Positions 45,901 to 57,700 of a DNA stretch of 64,000 nt are shown here, one piece after another. The notes under the pieces were generated by a model. That model was given only the letters and a program-made list of their open reading frames with translations, was not told where the DNA came from and did no database searches. The stretch is from positions 1,254,501 to 1,318,500 of the forward strand of contig NC_092576.1 of the NCBI RefSeq assembly GCF_037975245.1. The letters run 5' to 3'. Positions within the stretch are counted from its first letter, which is position 1; the number at the start of each line of letters is the position of its first letter. A program made the position numbers and the translations under genes. The stretch is from Apostichopus japonicus (lineage: Eukaryota; Echinodermata; Holothuroidea; Aspidochirotida; Stichopodidae).

Positions 45901-46862
45901 CTCTGAAAATCATATCAGTAGAGAAATAACCAATTGTGTACCAAAAGTCTGGTGGTAGACCTTTCAAATTTTACGAAAGATTGAGCAAAAAAACTTTCGA
46001 AAATTCACACAAAACTGGCATAGCATGCTAAATGCAACAAATGTCAAATAGACAAGGTGTTAAGCGGGGGAAAAGAAAGTATTTTCTAGAATTTTCCAAA
46101 ACTACGAAAAATAATATCCTACCATAGTTAGGTGTATAGCAAATAGGCTAACCACCTCGGGGGTTACGGATCTCACATAAACTACAAAAACACAACTAGT
46201 TGCATTTTGCGGAGTTTAAGTTTTATACAGGAACATGGAAACAAAATTCAGTATTTACTTAGTCATGCCAAGTGGTCTGAAACATGTGATTTCAAGGTTA
46301 ACTTTCATCAATATTGCCGTAGCTGGCATGGACTTTGCCTCGTGTTTTCATGGGGGATAGACAGTTTCGTTCATGAGGAGGAGTCAGTTGTTAGACAGGG
46401 GATGAGCCCACAGTTGTTTGGCTAGGGTTAAGCACTGCAATTATAATATACGTATAGTGCACGATATTCATTGTTGGGCAGTATAGAAACGGAGCTTTGC
46501 AGAACGATGTTTGTTTACTAATATATATTATATATATTGTGGTAAGTTAAACTTTTTAAAAATTGTAAGACATGAAATCTCTTTTAATTTTATAACATTT
46601 AAGCTACTCTTACTTTTCATTTTACATTTTTTTTATCAGTTTCGTGACAATGTAACTTAAATTATTTGTCAGTATTTTGCATCTGCAACTGGGATTTTTT
46701 ATCGCCAGACACGCAAATATATAATATTTGGACCCCGCGCCATTATGCTCGCACGCTATGTGTGCTCGGTGTGTTCACTGCACGAGCACCGGTGGGAAAT
46801 CGGCAGTTGTTTGAACTTTGAAGTGCGTTCGCGGGAAATTAAACAAGGTTTTCCAACACTGC
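45900..46862 (-). mobile_element. Decayed hAT-like copy related to 15177-16682
   Basis: On the reverse strand it starts CAGTGTTGGAAAACCTTGTT at 46862 and shares sequence with about 15744-16440. The other half matches the duplicated interior of the 8290-10886 element (gttaagcggggg...ggttacggatctcac). The left end and target duplication were not resolved. Confidence 0.5.
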
Positions 46863-47944
46863 ATTATTGCTTAACTCCTCAAAGCAAATACACACTCCCT
46901 TTAGGAGGAACTAAAATACATACATATACACACACACACACACTTCTACAATGTCTAGATCACCAGGTAGCCATTATGTACAGTATATCGCTCTATCAGT
47001 GACTGACATTCTGGTCTATCACCCTCCTCCTCAGTGTAATGTCGTAAAGATAAAGTAGTATACCGCCATCATTCTGCTATTAACTATATAGACAGAATTG
47101 GACAACAACGGACAGTTTAAAGATTAGAATATAGTATGTGGAGCATGATAACACACGTCTCTTGTTTGATCTCTGCATCTTTGATCATTCTTTATTAGTA
47201 CCCTTACCTAACACCGAAGGATATCACACTCAGTATACCTAGTACAATATTAAGGAAAATATTTTAATGCACATTTATCTGAAATATGTATCTTTATCTG
47301 ACATTTATACTCAGCTATAGCCACTTTGAAGACGAAATATTATCAAGTAGTGTGAAATTTTTATTTAATCATAATTTTTTTATGACAATGCCATTAAATA
47401 ATCTAAGTGCCTTTAAAAAACAACATATCTCCCTCTATGATAATGGATTTACCCCCAAAAATAGTACTTATAATTGGTAAGGTACCGGCTCTAAGATAGC
47501 AGAGAAGGGCTAGTTTGACTTGAATCAATTGTAGCCACTACCAACGTTATTGGCCAGCAATAATTGCTGTGATTATCAAGTCCCAAGCCCATTCGATAAC
47601 ACCATACAAGAATGTTATGTTAGACAAGTGGATTTTAACTTAGTCCAAATTTTGAAGGATATTTTTGTAAGGTGACTTAAAGTGCCTTTAAGAAAGAACA
47701 TGACTAATAATGGTAAAGTACTTTTTATATGTTTGGTATATTGAATAAAGTTGTCATACGTCTTTCCCACTTTTGCTTGCCATCTGTTTGTTGTTTTTGT
47801 TTTCTGTGTGTTAAATATTACCTACATGGATCAGCTTCTGTGCAAACTAATTCCCTGGCTCTGCTCAATATTTGCAAATGTAGGATTTTTGACCAACGTT
47901 GAACCTGTACCAAACAGAGGCCCTAAGATTCCATCCTCCCTTTA
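46863..47944. other. Intergenic, no gene seen
   Basis: Has a short CA microsatellite (46930-46945) and AT-rich sequence. Confidence 0.5.
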
Positions 47945-47946
47945 AA

Positions 47947-48017
47947 ATTACAATGCCAGATACTAACCATGTGGTTGATGAGGTACCTCATCAACCACAT
48001 AGTATCTGGCATTGTAA
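47947..48017. repeat. Near-perfect palindrome (hairpin)
   Basis: The central 32 bp (47969-48000) are perfectly self-complementary around GGTACC. Outer arms (ttacaatgccagatacta and complement) continue the pairing after a 4-nt offset. A G-run follows at 48021. Confidence 0.9.
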
Positions 48018-48029
48018 CGTGGGGGGGGG

Positions 48030-49367
48030 GGTGGGAGGGGAGGGCAAACATGTATAGCATTGCGTTAGATTTCCTGGAGAAAAAAACTGGTCACTTCATC
48101 CTATAGATCAGCTTAAAGGGGACAATCACTGGACATAAATAACTCAAGCACTACAGTTGCAAAAATCACTGGAAAAAGAGAAGAAAATAACTTCTTCAAA
48201 CTTGAACTACTGATGACCAATGTATCAATTTTAGACACTACTTTCCTAATTGGCAATATTTTTGACTCCTAGGCCACTATATAAAACTTATATACAACAA
48301 TATGTTGGGAAAGGTCATTAACATAGTCAACAATTAAAGCACAAGGGTTCCTACCACTGACGAGGCACTCTCAAGACACCAGCAATTATATTGGTTCTCA
48401 GCATACAGGGGCTGACTGGAATAAAACCTGACACCGGGAATTATCATCATGTTGGGCCCCCAATATATCAACATCCACCTCCTCGCAAAAGAGCTTTCCA
48501 TATAGAGAAAACGTGGAACAATGAAGTCATTAACAGGAATATGCTTAGTACAGCATATGACACTAATGAGAAGTATAAGTAGCCTACCCAAACCACATGC
48601 CTTTGAAAAGAGGAAAATGAACATTAGCTTCATTCAAGACATGATTGAAAAGGCCCCTACATTTTGGCCCAATATTGGCAAATATTTGTGTCTGATGCTA
48701 GGCATAAGTGTTATTGCAATGGACCTCTACATCAGTATTCGCAATTTCATTTTGAACTAACTTAATACGTTGTGCACTGACTTCTCAACTGTGTATGAGT
48801 ATTATGGAAACAGCATAGGTGGAAACCCTGGGAAGCTTCCTGGTGGGCCAGTCTGCCCTCGCCAGCATATGAGTGCTCTTGCTTGCATGTCAATTGCATG
48901 TTGCTATTTTAAGTTATGAGCTATTTCAAAATAGGGAATGAAATATAAATTGCATTTGTAATAGAAAAGATTTGTGATTCAACTGCAAGACAAAACAAAT
49001 GCTAAGGAAGGAACTGGACACTGTACCACTTTTGCGAAAAATAGAATACCACCAGTTGACATAGAATATTGTAATGCCAACCGACTTTTGTTCTTTGTCA
49101 CTCTTGCGGAGCACTTAAAGCAACCTTCAACCTGTATAGCAATGATGAAGACGGAAGATTAATTCCGCTTGTTCATTTGATTAATGATTTGTGTACTGAT
49201 ATGTTTATTGATTAGATGATCCAAACAAAACACAAATTTGAGGTACAATGACAGACTCAAAGAAATATAAACCAAATTAAAAAAACAGTGAAGAATTCTG
49301 TCGTGTGGCTATTACTTTGCTGTAGCTACAATTTATGTACACTGTAGTTTTTAAGTATTATATTACA
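48030..49367. other. Intergenic, no gene seen
   Basis: Several overlapping short frames on both strands (48.33-48.76 kb) lack motifs; none is supported. Confidence 0.5.
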
Positions 49368-49668
49368 AGGCGCGTAGCCAAGGGGGGGCAAAGGGGAAAC
49401 CGAGCCCCCCTTGAGCATATTTTTTGTACGTTTTTATGAAATTGCTAAGTAATTTCAAAAAGAAAATGCTTAGATGCAACTTGCAAGGCCTGGGAAGTGC
49501 CATTTCAAGCGATCTGGGAGGCATTTTTGGCCAAAATTTTATTGTTACGCTTTGGCCAACCCATGGTGGCGCTTCGCTTAGATAGTTTCCAATGCCGAAT
49601 CTACGGCTCTGATAATTTGCCTACAAGTTCGCCCCTCCCTTGGCAAATTCCTGGCTAGGTGCATGTTT
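49368..49668. mobile_element. Short (about 300 bp) relative of the 31974-33902 transposon
   Basis: Ends resemble GGCGCGTAGCCAAGG...CCTGGCTAGGTGCAT, and the interior (ctgggaagtgccatttcaagcg...gcgcttcgcttagatag) matches 32540-32690. Target duplication not clear. Confidence 0.6.
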
Positions 49669-49699
49669 ATTAACCTGCGTCATGGGTTGGGGCTATTGG

Positions 49700-51918
49700 G
49701 GCTGCAGAAAGAAGACCGAGAGCATATGAGTCGAACAGCTCAATTGGCAGATAAAGAAAGCAAATTTGTTCAACTGGCAGTTTTCAAAAGCACAATTAAA
49801 ACCACATCAATGATCCTGGAAAATTGATCTAGGGGAATCCCCTAATTATGTGACAGAATCGGTGGCGCCCTTGAACAACGTTGATAACCACAATACTCAT
49901 GCTGTGACTGATTGCACGTTAGGTCTGGGCCTAAGCTAGACAGTAACGAAACCGTGAGCCTAGCTTAACAGTATAAATTCACTGCCGTACACCTACGTGA
50001 TAAACATTTAAAGAAATACACTAACTACCGTACAGTACTTGACTTACACACTCGCTGACCTAACATACTATATTATACGTTACACAAGTTGTAACATATT
50101 TTTATTTTGTAGAATCCGGTCGTTTGCCTTAAAATCATCAACCATGACTTGGTCAAATCAAATCTAGAGATGTTTTAATACAACCGTTTGAAGTTATGGT
50201 TTATAACGTTAACTATTTCGTGTAAACTCACTTGTAGAAAGGATACCGAGAACATAGGAGTCGAACAGCTCAATTGGCAGATATAGCAAGCGCGCGTGCA
50301 CGACGTACGTACTCAGACCTACTAGTACTAAGGCACGTACGCATGTACACATATAGAGCGCGTGTCGGTGCTAGTAATATATATGGAACGCCAAATTGAT
50401 AAATTTTGTAGGGGTACCTATTTTTCCGTGCAACAATCCTAGCACAAGTTTAAGGTCCACGCAGTTTATAATTATACGTAGGCCTACTTGGCTAAAACTT
50501 CGGATCACTTCAAACAAGACTAAACGCACAATTATCTAAAACTTGTCCAGACTGGTATTAAAATATTGACAGTGTTATAATAAATATTACAGCAATGATT
50601 AGCAAGCAGAAGGCTTGACTATTCCTAATCACGTAAAGCAGCTTTGGCTTTCTTGGCATTAGCAATCCTATTACCCTTGGTCATATCTATAGGCGCTATA
50701 AATATACACAAATATTATGTTGTGGCTTGTAATACGTTGTTAAATTAAATAAGTGCAACCTCGTGGTAGAGATTTACACAAGTTAACATTAAGTACAAGG
50801 TTTTCAGTCGACATCACAGCATACTCCTTCGACTGCGTTATTTTAATCGGTAACGGTACACAGGATTCTACATTCTCTTCATCATATAGTATTTAACTTC
50901 TTTTACCTTAAATGAAACAATACATGTTACAAAGTATTAGTTAGTGATTCTTACGAATAGCGTTAAAATAATTTACAGAAAGTACACCAATTCGGTAATA
51001 GAGCCGCCGTTATTTCAATACTGTCTTATGCAAAGCTAGCATCAATCTCTCCGCCTGTTGTGTTCAACTCTGAAAAACAACTTTGCAAAACGACAAGCAG
51101 TGGCGTGACAAGTCCAAATTGTGAGCGCTGATTGGTCAACATACCAATCTCCAGAAAAGATAAACATACTTCATGTTTCAAGTGAATAGTCCTCATAGCG
51201 AACAGAAGTTTAATCGTAGCCTTCCGCTCAGGGACTTATATACTTTATTAAGTTTAACCAATAATGCATGTTCAGCAGACAGCTAAATTAACACCCATAA
51301 CCTATATCCCAACCCATGAAAACAACATAGGTTACCATAGACTTAGCATACACTTGCAGGTCTATCCAAAGCTAAACTAGGGAGTGGTCTTCGTTACCCA
51401 TCCGCCTCGCATTTTCTCCTTTCGGACACGTTGTTCAACGTGTAACAGCTTTGCAGTAATTACTGTGCCACTTGTAGCACATGTTACCGTGTTGCAAACA
51501 CAGCGCAGTAGTTACTGACGCACGGTTATACAACATGATCGTATACGTAAGGGCTAACGTTACTAACAATATCGCCGGTACTGACTGTATCGCAGAAATG
51601 ACGAAATAGACATGATCCCGGTATTTCACCTTTACCTTTAAACAAACTCTCATTTAGGGTTACTCATACCCCATTGATCTAGCATGAATTTGGCTTAGTC
51701 ATCTGCCACAATTTAATGGTTATTTGCAGATTTCTTAGTTGCATTTGACACTTTCGCAGGCTTGCGATTGTCGTACGTAGGAAGCCGCCAGTTCGAACGT
51801 CTTGCGTCGCGACCAACAAACCGATCAGAGGCGAGGATCGCATTATGCAAATAATCTATTTTAATTGATTCACCAGAGTTAATATCAGGTTTACCGCACT
51901 GGATTAACCAGGCGAATA
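49700..51918. other. Intergenic, minor repeats only
   Basis: A shared phrase gtcgaacagctcaattggca occurs at about 49733 and 50262. The segment 51285-51339 is the unoccupied paralogue of the U2-retroposon site. No gene seen. Confidence 0.5.
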
Positions 51919-52440
51919 TGGCAAGCCACATGTGCAATAATTCAACAAACCGAGTTTACCGCCGTGAAACTCTGTTGTACGATCGATAAACTGAGTGTAT
52001 CGAGCGAAAAGCAGAGTTAACGGCGATAAACTCGGTTTATCGAATTATTGCACATGTGGCGTGCCATATCCACTTCGATAAACTCGTTTTATTGAGCGAT
52101 CAACTGAGTTTATCGATAAACTGAGTTTATTGATAAACTCAGTATGATCGGAGAACAGAGTTGACTGCGATAATATCTTTTCATGGAATTATTTCACATG
52201 TGGCGTGCCATGTTATCGAACAATTGTGTTTTTCGGTCGATAAACTGAGTTCATCAGTATCTGGGTGGCTAAAATGTCGAAAAACAGAGTTAATCGAACT
52301 GATAAACAGAGATTATCGATAAACTTAGTTTATCGAGCGAAAAACATACTTCCCATTTGATAAACTCGGTTTATCGCCGAAAATCTTAGTTAATCGAGGT
52401 AACCCTGCTTTTGCTCGATAAACTGAGTTTATAGCGGAAA
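51919..52440. repeat. Palindrome-rich foldback cluster (gataaactgagtttatc)
   Basis: An inverted repeat of about 41 bp pairs 51919-51958 with 52027-52068 (atggcaagccacatgtgcaa and complement); a third arm lies near 52182-52215. Between and after are more than ten variants of gataaactgagtttatc, itself palindromic. Confidence 0.8.
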
Positions 52441-52920
52441 AAAATTGGTCCCGGTAGCAATGTGGGTGCATATTTGACACGGTGCTGTTTACAACCAATA
52501 TTACCTCGGTGAATACGTTTTGGGGGGGGGGGGTTATAGGAAGTCTTGAAGAAGTTAGAATATTTCTTGGATGAAGAAGTTGATATTGTAATAATGACCT
52601 TATCTAATTCTTAGAAAACAAAAAAAGGTCGGTCGAAAGATGAAGAGAATATCCTTTTATTTACTTGAATCACTTTATTGCTCTAATTTGTACAGATTTG
52701 ATTGTGATTTGTAAGTTGTAGAGCAGCAGAACGGGTTTATAACCCATAGTATTAGTTACTCATCTAATTATTAATTGTTACTTAGTTCTCAGTATAACAT
52801 CTACAACGACGATCAGTAGCTCATGAGCAAGAATGAGAAAATCCTATCGCATATACATGTACACATAACTGACTGAACTGAGTATAGTTTTCACACGCAA
52901 AATTAACACCTATAACCTAT

Positions 52921-53121
52921 ATCGCCTCTCGGCCTTTTGGCTAAGATCATGTGTAGTATCTATTCCCTTTCGAGGGGAATGGTGATGCACACCCGACGAT
53001 GAGCACACAGTCACAGTCCCGATGCAAGGGGACTGGGGCTGAGAGCGGATCAGTCGTTTGGTAGTTTGGTTTTCGTGCCCAGGTTCTTTCCTGGGCGACT
53101 TTTTCTTAAAAAGTACCTAGG
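52921..53121 (+). ncRNA. U2 snRNA-headed retroposon (SINE-like), not a functional U2 gene
   Basis: The first 42 bases match the U2 snRNA 5' end (CTCGGCCTTTTGGCTAAGAT, then TGTGTAGTATCT, which includes the GUAGUA branch-site pairing segment). After that the sequence departs from U2: no Sm site, no stem III/IV. A G/C-rich body and a tail ending ttcttaaaaagtacctagg follow. Flanking duplication cctatat (52916-52922, 53122-53128) and an unoccupied paralogous site at 51285-51339 indicate retroposition. Automated RNA searches would probably label it U2. Confidence 0.8.
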
Positions 53122-53128
53122 CCTATAT

Positions 53129-54735
53129 CCCAACCCATGAAAACAACATAGGTTACCATATACATACTTGCAGACATTTTTCATTTTCAACATTAAATAT
53201 ATCCTTCCTTTTGTAGTACATCCTAATGCATAACACAAATCCAATTCAGCTAATTTAAATTATAATATAATTGTTTGTTATAGAAACTAGCCGTCTCAAT
53301 CGAGCAAATCGAGTAAACTACCATATTTGTTCTTTCCCTTCTATTCAATCTTTTTTCTTTCTTTTTTTCAAACCCAGATCAAATATTTCTCTACTTTTCA
53401 AGTATTATGTACAAGTCATTGCAGATTGTTTTATTAACATTTTGGTTTCAAATGAAGTTATTTTGCATAGTTATTGTGATATCCTATCTAAAAGTGGTAC
53501 AATATTTATGGCCATATGTAACTCCTTGTTGTCAAATTTTGATGACGTCATCAAAACTACGTTAAACTACGTTGGCGCTAAATTTTGAGATGCATCCCAC
53601 AATTATTAATATTAACATCATTTATTTCAATTAAATTAAATAACTAAAACAATCATATCTCAAGAATTAATTCACATATTGTTTCAACGAAAGTTATTTG
53701 GATAGCTAATGTGTTTTTCTATCCAACTATGGTAAAATGTTGTTGGTGATATACAATACTTTTTCTTCAAATTTTTATATTTTGATGACGTCATTAAAAT
53801 GACGTCACTGCCACTCCTGCATCCAAACAATTTGACTGCTAGCATAAGTTTTCTTTATGTTAAGACTATACTCGATGTAACTATGGGAATATGGTAGGAT
53901 CATATGGGGTGCATAGTAGCTCATTCTATGTTTATCAGAGAAATTAGCCGAGAAAATGGTCTCAAAAAGATAAATCGAGAAAATCGCATTTGAAATAGCA
54001 ATATTACACACAAGTCAAAACAAATTGTTTTAATAAAATGATCATATCTCAAAAATAAGTTAAATTTGGTTTTAAATTATATAATTTGAATAGCTGATGA
54101 TATTGTTTTAGAAAATATGTTGGAATTTTCGGTCCGGGTTGAACCCAGGTAATGTTGTTTTAGTGTTTAAGTTGTGTCAACAAATACGAATTGTTAACTT
54201 GGCGGCACTAGACTCGGAAAACAAAAAATGGGACTTGGAATCAGATGTTTTGTACTCGACCACAGGTTGTTAGCAGTTTTCTGTGTGCTTCATAACCATG
54301 AACTCTAACAAAAAGATAAACAAACTTACAGCTCAGCTGAGACTCGGATGCCAAAGGACTCGCGCTTGGATGTGTTGGACGGCGACTACAACACTGCTAT
54401 GAATGCTAGCTACAGTGATTGTTTCTTGTGATACTTACATATTTGATGCTACGATTAACTTTCAAACTAATTTTGATTTTATGCTGCGGCACTCTTTGAT
54501 GCTGCGACTTATTTTGATGCTGGGAATGCTTTTCATGCACCTTTTTTCTCCTTGCGATGCTACTATAGTACGTTTAGTTCTTCTGTAACAAAGATGGTTT
54601 TTTTGCCCTTTTGGCGCTCCAATCATTGCGGACGGTGTGCAGTGTAACTGTAAGTGTAACATAACCACCGAAGGGTAGCCGTCATTTCAGTGACTTTTTC
54701 ATCGTAACTTCGAAGTTGCTGCCTCCGATTATACC
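53129..54735. other. Intergenic and upstream region of ACTL6A
   Basis: Holds three TGACGTCA palindromes (53543, 53787, 53801) within AT-rich repeat-like sequence. No TATA box was evident next to the ACTL6A start. The 5' UTR is probably within the last 100-200 bases. Confidence 0.5.
53543..53808. promoter_or_regulatory. Three perfect CRE palindromes (TGACGTCA)
   Basis: TGACGTCA occurs at 53543-53550, 53787-53794 and 53801-53808, about 0.9-1.2 kb before the ACTL6A start. It is the CREB/ATF consensus, but it may just be part of a repeat (tgatgacgtcat in an AT-rich unit). Regulatory use is inference. Confidence 0.3.
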
Positions 54736-54760
54736 ATGAGTGGCGGGGTTTACGGTGGAG
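54736..54760 (+). CDS. ACTL6A: ACTL6A exon 1
   Basis: ATG in context taccATGa; encodes MSGGVYGG and ends gag|gtaagt in phase 1. The match to the conserved N-terminus fixes the start. Confidence 0.95.
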
Positions 54761-57700
54761 GTAAGTTTCATATAAGGAAATGTTACTTCAGTTTAGACCT
54801 AGACAAGAAACCAATATAGCCTAGTTAGGCATACAGTACAATGTTACTCCATTGACTTATTGTTCTTTGTCGTAGAGCCTAACCACATACTAACGTTGTA
54901 CAGAGTCCCAGTAAGTAGTACTAGCCAGCACAAGTAGACCTAAAGACTAAATAGTAAATGGTAGTTGGTCTGTCCAAAGGCCTTTTCTACAGTAGTTTAT
55001 GCTACAAACTGTATAGGCCTATTATTAGGCTACTGTACTAGGTTTAACAGAATTGTAACTGTAGTTTTCCAATTGCTCAGCTATAGCCCTAATGTTGTTG
55101 TTAGGCTGAGACTTCTAACCAATCCTTGTTGTTGTTAAGTTTAAGACCACAGATTGACCAACTGCAACGTGATCTACAAGTACTTCTACTAGGATAGACT
55201 TCAACATGCTTCCCATCTGATGATCCTAATTCTAATGGGTATGAAGAAGACACTAATGGCTGTACACCACACCTTCACCATTAGAAAAAATGCAAATTAT
55301 GGCAGTAAAGTTTAAGAATTTTTGAACTGTATATTTATGTATGGGTAGATATTCAAACAGTGTTTCTTTGTTTTACAAATGACTTTACAGATGAGGTGAA
55401 TGCCTTGGTGTTTGATGTTGGTTCTTACTCAGTGAGGGCCGGATATGCAGGCGAGGACTCTCCTAAGGTAACATGTTTGATTCCATCGCACAGGCTGAAG
55501 AAATCTATGCTACGGTGATGTACTGATGTTGTGTTTGTGTATTATTAGTGACATTTGCTTGTAAAAACTCCAAAATTTCAAGGTGGACTAACTCCACAAT
55601 TGGTATGTGGATCTGTCTTATTGTGTACAAGAATTGTATTCTTTCCGGTAAAGGTGAAAAGTAATTTGAGGTCCAAAGCGATGAAAATAATGGCTGGAAT
55701 ATTTCTAGTCTTTTCTGGTTCTCATTTAATTCATAGGCAACTTCAACTCGCTCTACATTAGTCAGATAGTAATGTGGTATTTTGAGCAAATTGTTTGGCA
55801 AGGAATCACAAAGCCAACTGGCTTTCTGGTTATCCTTCTTCATTAGAAAACATTTTAATTACCTTCTTAATATAGACCTAACTTTACTACTGGACACGTG
55901 TATGGTACACATCTGAATGAAATGTATTCAATCGTATATGTATATATTGTTATCAAAACTAATTAGTAAACTTTAGAAGCACATTTGTTAATACAGATTT
56001 GTTTTGTATAGATGGTCAAGGTCCACCCACACACCTCAGTCTCAAAATGTACAATGACCAAGAATATCATACCATAGCATAAAATTCATGCACTTCCTCC
56101 CTTTGGTTGAACACTATCTCTAGTGAAGGTTTTATCTAAACTGTTTTGGATTCTATATATGTAAATATATATATAGGAGTAACAGGGAAAAAACTGTTGA
56201 ACAACTAGGTTGCATTTCGGGAAAGGCTGGATCTCGAGTGAGATAACAAAAATTGAATTAAGTAAGCGATTGGAAGTAAAACAGCCAATGTTTGGTGTTT
56301 GCAGAGCTTTCCAGTGACAAGGAGGAATTTAAATTTTTTATAGAGGAGAGTGTCAGCATGGCAGTGCAGTCAGTACTGCGTACTAATTTCTGGTGGATTA
56401 GCAGAAGTTTTGGAAAATCGGATTATTTTTAATCCGACTCCGTCGTAATTACGATGGAATTGTTTTGGTTTATCTGAGTCACATATATATGAATAAATAT
56501 ATATATATTTATATAAATATATCCTGTAATCGTTTTTTATCCGTAGGCTGATTTTCCCACTGTGGTGGGTGTCATGGAAAATAAAGAAGCGGAGGGCATG
56601 GAGGTAGATGGAGCACCCCCTAGCAGCATCAAAGACTCTTCTGAGAAGAAGTACATCCACGATACTTCGTCTATTCTTTATCCTCGAGAGCACATGGAGA
56701 TCGGTCATCCACTTAAGGATGGGATGAGTAAGTAAAATCACCAAAGAAATTGAACCAGCAACGTTTTTTTTTGTGAACTCTGTATGATAGAGGTTAAAAA
56801 ACGAACATAATGCTGTGTAGTAGATAGGAGACTTGAAGTACGATAGCATGAATACGAGGACTGTAAGTTGAATGGCCTTTTGGCATCTAGTGGAAACTTG
56901 TACAAGTTCAAGGTCCTTAGATGGAGCTAATGCATAGTTACATATGTATAGTACTATTACCCTGGTATTCAGTTTCCTCTGTTTTTTACTACCACCCCTC
57001 GCAATAATGTTACCAAACATAGCCGCTTCACTGTTTCAGGGAAGGTATCAAACATGCAATGATTTCAATCAGACCTTTTTTTAACCCATAGCATCATCTG
57101 ACATTGAAGAATTGGTTGCGAACACTAAATTATCGCAACTTAAAAGTTCTTCTGCCTACTTAAGAAAGCATTTTAATCTAATTTATTTTGAGTATGATTG
57201 ACTTTAGGATGTTTAACAAAAATTTACTGGGCAACCATGCCCCCATCTCACCCTGAAAAGTCATCAGTATCAAGCATTCATCGATGTTAACCAATAATTC
57301 TTTTGTTCATGTGTTGTTGTTTCGGTGTTTGCTCTCTGTTGTTGCCTTGAGCACCCTCCCGGGGGATGTGCACACGATATCAAAATCACTATCAGTATTA
57401 TTTTTATTTTTAGATTTCAGTTTTTGTGTAAAAGACGTGGTGTATGTAGGATGCTGTGTGTCATTTTTTCAGATAATATTTAAGTACTGTTTGTGTTTTG
57501 TGTATATTAATAACGCTAGTCTTCCATTGATTTACTGTTAAATTCTTTCTTCTTAATATTGCATTACCTCAAGTTTTGCAACATATATGATACAAAGCAT
57601 GTGGCTGTGCTGCTCATAACTATCTTTATTTATTTGTACCTTTTTTGAGAAGATATAAGATATAAATTCTAATAATCATTCCATTTTTTTGCCTGACTGT

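Noticed and set aside
52921-53121. Functional U2 snRNA gene
   Set aside because: Similarity stops after about 42 nt; the Sm site and 3' stems are absent and the copy has retroposon flanks.
56370-57020. 216-residue minus-strand open frame
   Set aside because: It is antisense to ACTL6A exon 3 and its introns, has no motif, and contains low-complexity KYIYIYSY from TA-rich intron.
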